7,436 nucleotides of DNA from Bifidobacteriaceae bacterium. GTDB lineage: Bacteria; Actinomycetota; Actinomycetes; Actinomycetales; WQXJ01. Within the stretch, counting starts at the first letter, position 1; each line of letters starts with the position of its first letter. The notes under the pieces were generated by a model. That model was not told where the DNA came from. It ran no database searches and saw only the letters and a program-made list of their open reading frames with translations. The stretch spans positions 1 to 7,436 of the forward strand of contig JAIRTF010000139.1 in NCBI GenBank assembly GCA_031255075.1. Reading direction: 5' to 3'. Made by a program: the position numbers and the translations under genes. Shown here one piece after another: positions 4,633 to 7,436 of this stretch.

Positions 4633-6585
4633 TCAGGACTTGGATGATCGGGTTGCCTCAGGGGTTGGGGTCTTCTCTTGCCAGGTGGTGGTCCAACTGC
4701 CATTGCCGAGCGCCGGCAACAGCAGGGGTTTGGCGCTGGCCAGGCGGGGGTTGTAGATGGTGTCCATCTCATAGCCGCCGGTCTTGCCGCCATCTCCGTA
4801 CGAGCCCTGGAACCCTTGGAAGCGCTCTGCCAGAGAGCCGAAGATCACAATCTTGCCCCGCAGAACAGGAGTCGCGTAATTCTGCACCCGCAGGCCGCCT
4901 GAAGCACAGTAGACGGCGGCATCGATCCGCAGGATATCCCGACCACCGGAGTACTCGGAAGGCCAGTTCGGCGCAAAACTGTAAGTCGTCGACTTCTGCC
5001 AAATGATGCTGGTTCCGGAGCGGACCCCCTTGTACGTTCTGATCTCCGGGCTGAACACCTCGACAGCCTCCCCGCCGATCAGACCGATCAGGTCCGTGGT
5101 CCGGTCTGCACCGAACAGGTCGCCGGTGAGGATCAGGCTCCGATCAGCGGCCAACGTCAAGTTGCCGCCAGTCATGACCCCTTCAACCCACAGATTGCCG
5201 TAGCCATCAAACCTGTTGGAGTAGGTCATCGCGACCTCGTAGTTGTAGGAGGCGCCCACGCCTTCGGTGCCCTTGTAGTTGCCAATCGGCAGTTTCCCGG
5301 GCCGGTCCTTGGTGCCGTCAATCATCCCGGAAGGGATCTGCACGGGGGCCACGCCTGGCGCGGCATCGACAAACACCAAAGAGTCAATCGGTACCTTGAC
5401 GCGCGCGCCATCGGCGGAGGCAAGCTGGGTTGGGGTGCCGCAGCCGGGGCGGTCTTCGGTGGTGCGCTTCGACCAGACGGTCATCATGTCGCCGTCCAAG
5501 ACAATGTAAGTCGGGCCCTGGTAGAGGCAACCCAAGCCGGCATGGGACTTGGACTTGGCGTCCGCGACGGTCGGCATCTGTAGCGGCTCGCGGAATTCGG
5601 GCGCGGCACCCGTGAAGTTCAACGAACCCTCACCCTCGTGGCGGGCCACGGCACAGCGCTGCCAAGTTGGGTAGTCCCCTGCCTTAGCAGCCTTACAGCG
5701 GGGGTCAGCGACGGTGAATTTGCCGCTGATCCTCGCGCCAGACCCCATGAAAGTGTCGTTCGAATGGACCGGACCGTCGAACGTGTAGCTGTTGTTCCAC
5801 CAGCCGAACCGGCAGTCCCGAGTCTCGCCACGCGGACCATACACGTAGGTGCGGCGCGGCTTGGGGTTTGTCGGGTATAGCTGCTGGGTTTCCCAGTAGT
5901 AACCCAGCTTCGGCCGGTCGGCGTCTTGAGCCCAGTTGCCACCGCATTCTTCAGAGGTGAGGTACGGGCTGTACGCGCCGATGGCGTCGTTATACACCGC
6001 CTGGTCCGACGGATCAGCCAGGGCGTAGTCGGAGAAGTACGCCCACTGTTGGGTGGTCTCACGCGCCAGGGTGGCTCGCACCGACCGATAGACATCGCCC
6101 GATCGGCCGGTTGATAGCACCTCGGCATACTGAGTGGACGGGTCATATTGGGTGATGGTGTAGTGGTACTCCTGGGGACGCCGGCCTTCATCATCAGTCA
6201 ACATCTCCCACCGCGGCTCCATCGCTTGGTCCCAGCCGCAGGTGGCGGCAAACACGTCGCCTTCCTCCACAGGACCGCCGGTGGCCTGTTTGTGGCAGTA
6301 GCTGGTCTGCTCGTCCCGGGTGTCCTTGATGGAGTCCAGGTAGTCAGGGTCAATCCGCAGTTCGGTGAGCAGGTCAGCCACTCCCGCACCCGCGGCCGCT
6401 GTAGCCCGATCCACGTCCTGGGTGTGCCGTGAGTATTTGGTGGACTGGGTGGCCATGGTCAAAGCGCTGGCAATTACCAGTCCGGTGATGGTCAGACCGG
6501 CCAGGGTCGCGACCAGCGCGCTGCCGGCCTCAGCATCTTGCGGTTGGTTGGTCCTTTTCAACTTGAAAATCACAGCTTGCGCCAT
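4633..6585 (-). CDS. PilX-like type IV pilus-associated protein with a large exported domain
   Basis: This 650-residue protein has a short polar leader ending in EAG21, then SALVATLAGLTITGLVIASALTMA (about 22-45), a prepilin-like hydrophobic helix. The residue five after the possible cleavage site is Ala rather than Glu, as is common in PilX-like proteins. The rest is a large exported region with nine cysteines (97, 116, 214, 258, 297, 311, 353, 382, 560). FDGPVHSNDTFMGSG (269-283), LWVEGVMTGGNLTLAADRSLILTGDL (465-490) and a C-terminal block with GKIVIFGSLAERFQG and TGGYEMDTIYNPRL (577-615) are the pattern of large PilX-type proteins next to pilus genes. It is probably a minor pilin or tip-associated factor. 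The ATG at 6585 overlaps the upstream prepilin gene by 16 nt; GTG at 6573 is an alternative start. It is the last gene of the operon in this direction. Confidence 0.75.
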   Translation of the reverse strand: MAQAVIFKLKRTNQPQDAEAGSALVATLAGLTITGLVIASALTMATQSTKYSRHTQDVDRATAAAGAGVADLLTELRIDPDYLDSIKDTRDEQTSYCHKQATGGPVEEGDVFAATCGWDQAMEPRWEMLTDDEGRRPQEYHYTITQYDPSTQYAEVLSTGRSGDVYRSVRATLARETTQQWAYFSDYALADPSDQAVYNDAIGAYSPYLTSEECGGNWAQDADRPKLGYYWETQQLYPTNPKPRRTYVYGPRGETRDCRFGWWNNSYTFDGPVHSNDTFMGSGARISGKFTVADPRCKAAKAGDYPTWQRCAVARHEGEGSLNFTGAAPEFREPLQMPTVADAKSKSHAGLGCLYQGPTYIVLDGDMMTVWSKRTTEDRPGCGTPTQLASADGARVKVPIDSLVFVDAAPGVAPVQIPSGMIDGTKDRPGKLPIGNYKGTEGVGASYNYEVAMTYSNRFDGYGNLWVEGVMTGGNLTLAADRSLILTGDLFGADRTTDLIGLIGGEAVEVFSPEIRTYKGVRSGTSIIWQKSTTYSFAPNWPSEYSGGRDILRIDAAVYCASGGLRVQNYATPVLRGKIVIFGSLAERFQGFQGSYGDGGKTGGYEMDTIYNPRLASAKPLLLPALGNGSWTTTWQEKTPTPEATRSSKS

Positions 6586-7322
6586 CCCTTCACGTTGTGT
6601 CGTTTGATCAGGTTCGATTCGACTTTCTCCCCTGGCGAGCCCTTCTTGCCGGTCAGGGTCATGTTCACCTCGACGGCCGCGATCTGCGTCAGGTAGGTGG
6701 CCGGGATGGATTCCAGCATCCCATCGGCGCCCGGGTTCAACTCAAGCGCGTACGCGAAGATCGCCTTGTTCTTGACGCCCCGCGCCAGGATCTTTTCGTC
6801 GAAGAGTTCTTCGGGGCACGATGCCGTGCCCTTGTCACACCACACGGCCGTTCCGTCAACGTCAACCAAGGGCCGCTGTACGCAGCGTCGTAGTATGTCG
6901 GCTTCTGCTTCTTGGCCGGTCCAGCAGGCTTCGCCGACCACCAGAGTCACCTTGGACACGACGCGTCGGTCTGGAGAGGTGTCTTCCAAGGCTGCCGTGA
7001 AGACCACCTTTTCTGGCTGGGCCACTGAGAAGACCCGACCGGTGGCGTCCTCTGGGTCAGAGGCGGCATGGCTTAGAGCTTCGCTGAGCCAGACGGAGGT
7101 TTCCCGCATCGAATCAACGGTTTGTTGGCGTATCAGGTTGACGGCGTTGTGTTTGACCAGAGAAGTGGTGACAGTAGCCAACAGGATGAATATCGCCGAG
7201 GTGATTGCCATAACGACCAGCAGTTCAACCAGAGTTGCCCCTGATTCGGAGTTCCGCTCATCGTCTGGTTGGGTGCAGGCCAGGCGCTGGTTGAGGCGCT
7301 GTCTGGGGCGTCGGCACATCAT
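6570..7322 (-). CDS. PilW-like type IV prepilin (minor pilin)
   Basis: This 250-residue protein carries a classic type IV prepilin signal: a basic 28-residue leader ending in SESG28, then ATLVELLVVMAITSAIFILLATV with the conserved Glu at mature position 5 (E33). Prepilin peptidase would cut after G28. The mature part has an amphipathic helix (HNAVNLIRQQTVDSMRETSVWLSEAL) and a globular domain with four cysteines in a mid-protein cluster (ACWTG, RRCVQ, VWCDK, ASCPEE) that may form disulfides. Length and layout suit a PilW-type minor pilin. The ATG at 7322 forms an ATGA overlap with the stop of the preceding gene, with GAGG about 10 nt upstream; a second Met follows at once. The long leader leaves a later start possible. 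It overlaps the PilX-like gene by 16 nt, so both are co-transcribed. Confidence 0.85.
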   Translation of the reverse strand: MMCRRPRQRLNQRLACTQPDDERNSESGATLVELLVVMAITSAIFILLATVTTSLVKHNAVNLIRQQTVDSMRETSVWLSEALSHAASDPEDATGRVFSVAQPEKVVFTAALEDTSPDRRVVSKVTLVVGEACWTGQEAEADILRRCVQRPLVDVDGTAVWCDKGTASCPEELFDEKILARGVKNKAIFAYALELNPGADGMLESIPATYLTQIAAVEVNMTLTGKKGSPGEKVESNLIKRHNVKGWRKL

Positions 7323-7436
7323 GGGATCACCACCTCTTCTGTCAGGCGTTCACCTGGTGTCAAAGTGATCGAGATAGGGGTTGAACTGCCAATCCGCAGT
7401 CCGTACGTGGACGGGTGCAGCCGGTCGAATTCGGCG
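7319..7436 (-). CDS. C-terminal end of the preceding pilus-operon gene (partial)
   Basis: On the minus strand a frame is open from the window edge to a TGA at 7321-7319. It gives 38 residues that include LHPSTYGLRIG, ISITLTPGERL and the end EEVVIP. The stop overlaps the PilW-like ATG as ATGA, which supports it as a real gene in the same operon. The strand-forming, Ser/Thr-rich end would suit the last strands of a pilin globular domain, such as a PilV-type minor pilin, but the family cannot be proved from this fragment. Confidence 0.65.
   Translation of the reverse strand, partial: AEFDRLHPSTYGLRIGSSTPISITLTPGERLTEEVVIP

Noticed and set aside
4019..4756. 245-codon open frame on the plus strand
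   Set aside because: It overlaps the efflux gene in another frame and runs into the antisense of the PilX-like gene; composition is Arg/Pro/Gly-rich with no domain.
5619..6194. 191-codon minus-strand open frame
   Set aside because: Another frame of the PilX-like gene, with Thr/Arg-rich composition and no motif.
6697..7368. 223-codon plus-strand open frame
   Set aside because: It is antisense to the PilW-like gene, which has a clear prepilin signal; the plus-strand product is a Ser/Arg-rich shadow.
1..7436. CRISPR array, tRNA, rRNA, insertion sequence or phage integration site
   Set aside because: No regularly spaced repeats, cloverleaf, rRNA motif, transposase or integrase coding sequence, or terminal inverted repeats were seen on either strand.

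Overview
The window is GC-rich DNA with actinobacterial traits. It has TANNNT-type -10 hexamers placed directly before start codons, an actinobacterial-looking small multidrug-efflux-type membrane protein, and a DUF3592-like membrane protein. I infer an Actinomycetota chromosome. I cannot name the genus from sequence alone.

Left part, about 1-3271, all on the + strand. After the probable C-terminal tail of a membrane protein (1-78) come three type II toxin-antitoxin (TA) modules: a Phd/YefM-type antitoxin with a PIN/VapC toxin (127-755), a ribbon-helix-helix antitoxin with a MazF/PemK toxin (1914-2491), and a second Phd/YefM-type antitoxin with a FitB-like PIN/VapC toxin (2563-3271). A four-helix membrane protein with a DUF3592-like extracytoplasmic domain (795-1736) sits between modules one and two. 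In every module the antitoxin comes first and the toxin overlaps it or follows within 4 bp, so each pair is probably one translationally coupled operon. Each of the four transcription units has a TANNNT hexamer ending 6-7 nt before its start codon and no clear Shine-Dalgarno sequence, so the mRNAs are predicted to be leaderless. Palindromes that look like antitoxin operators overlap the -10 boxes of modules two and three.

Middle part, 3360-4490. A divergent pair consists of a TetR-family repressor (- strand) and a small multidrug-efflux-type membrane protein (+ strand). The 60-bp gap between them holds a 30-bp dyad made of two overlapping 17-bp inverted repeats, which looks like an operator able to hold two TetR dimers. 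Both genes of this pair have Shine-Dalgarno sequences, unlike the TA units.

Right part, 4633-7436, - strand. This is the distal end of a type IV pilus minor-pilin operon. In transcription order it holds the last 38 codons of a gene that starts outside the window, a PilW-like prepilin with a classic cleavage site, and a 650-residue PilX-like protein with a large cysteine-containing exported domain. The genes overlap by 4 and 16 nt. The operon converges on the efflux gene across 142 bp.

No tRNA, rRNA, CRISPR, insertion sequence or integrase was seen. No gene-free stretch exceeds 300 bp; the longest is 1737-1913, which holds one hairpin and the mazEF promoter/operator. The most notable features are the TA cluster with its shared leaderless architecture and the well-formed operators. 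The protein families themselves look familiar rather than new.
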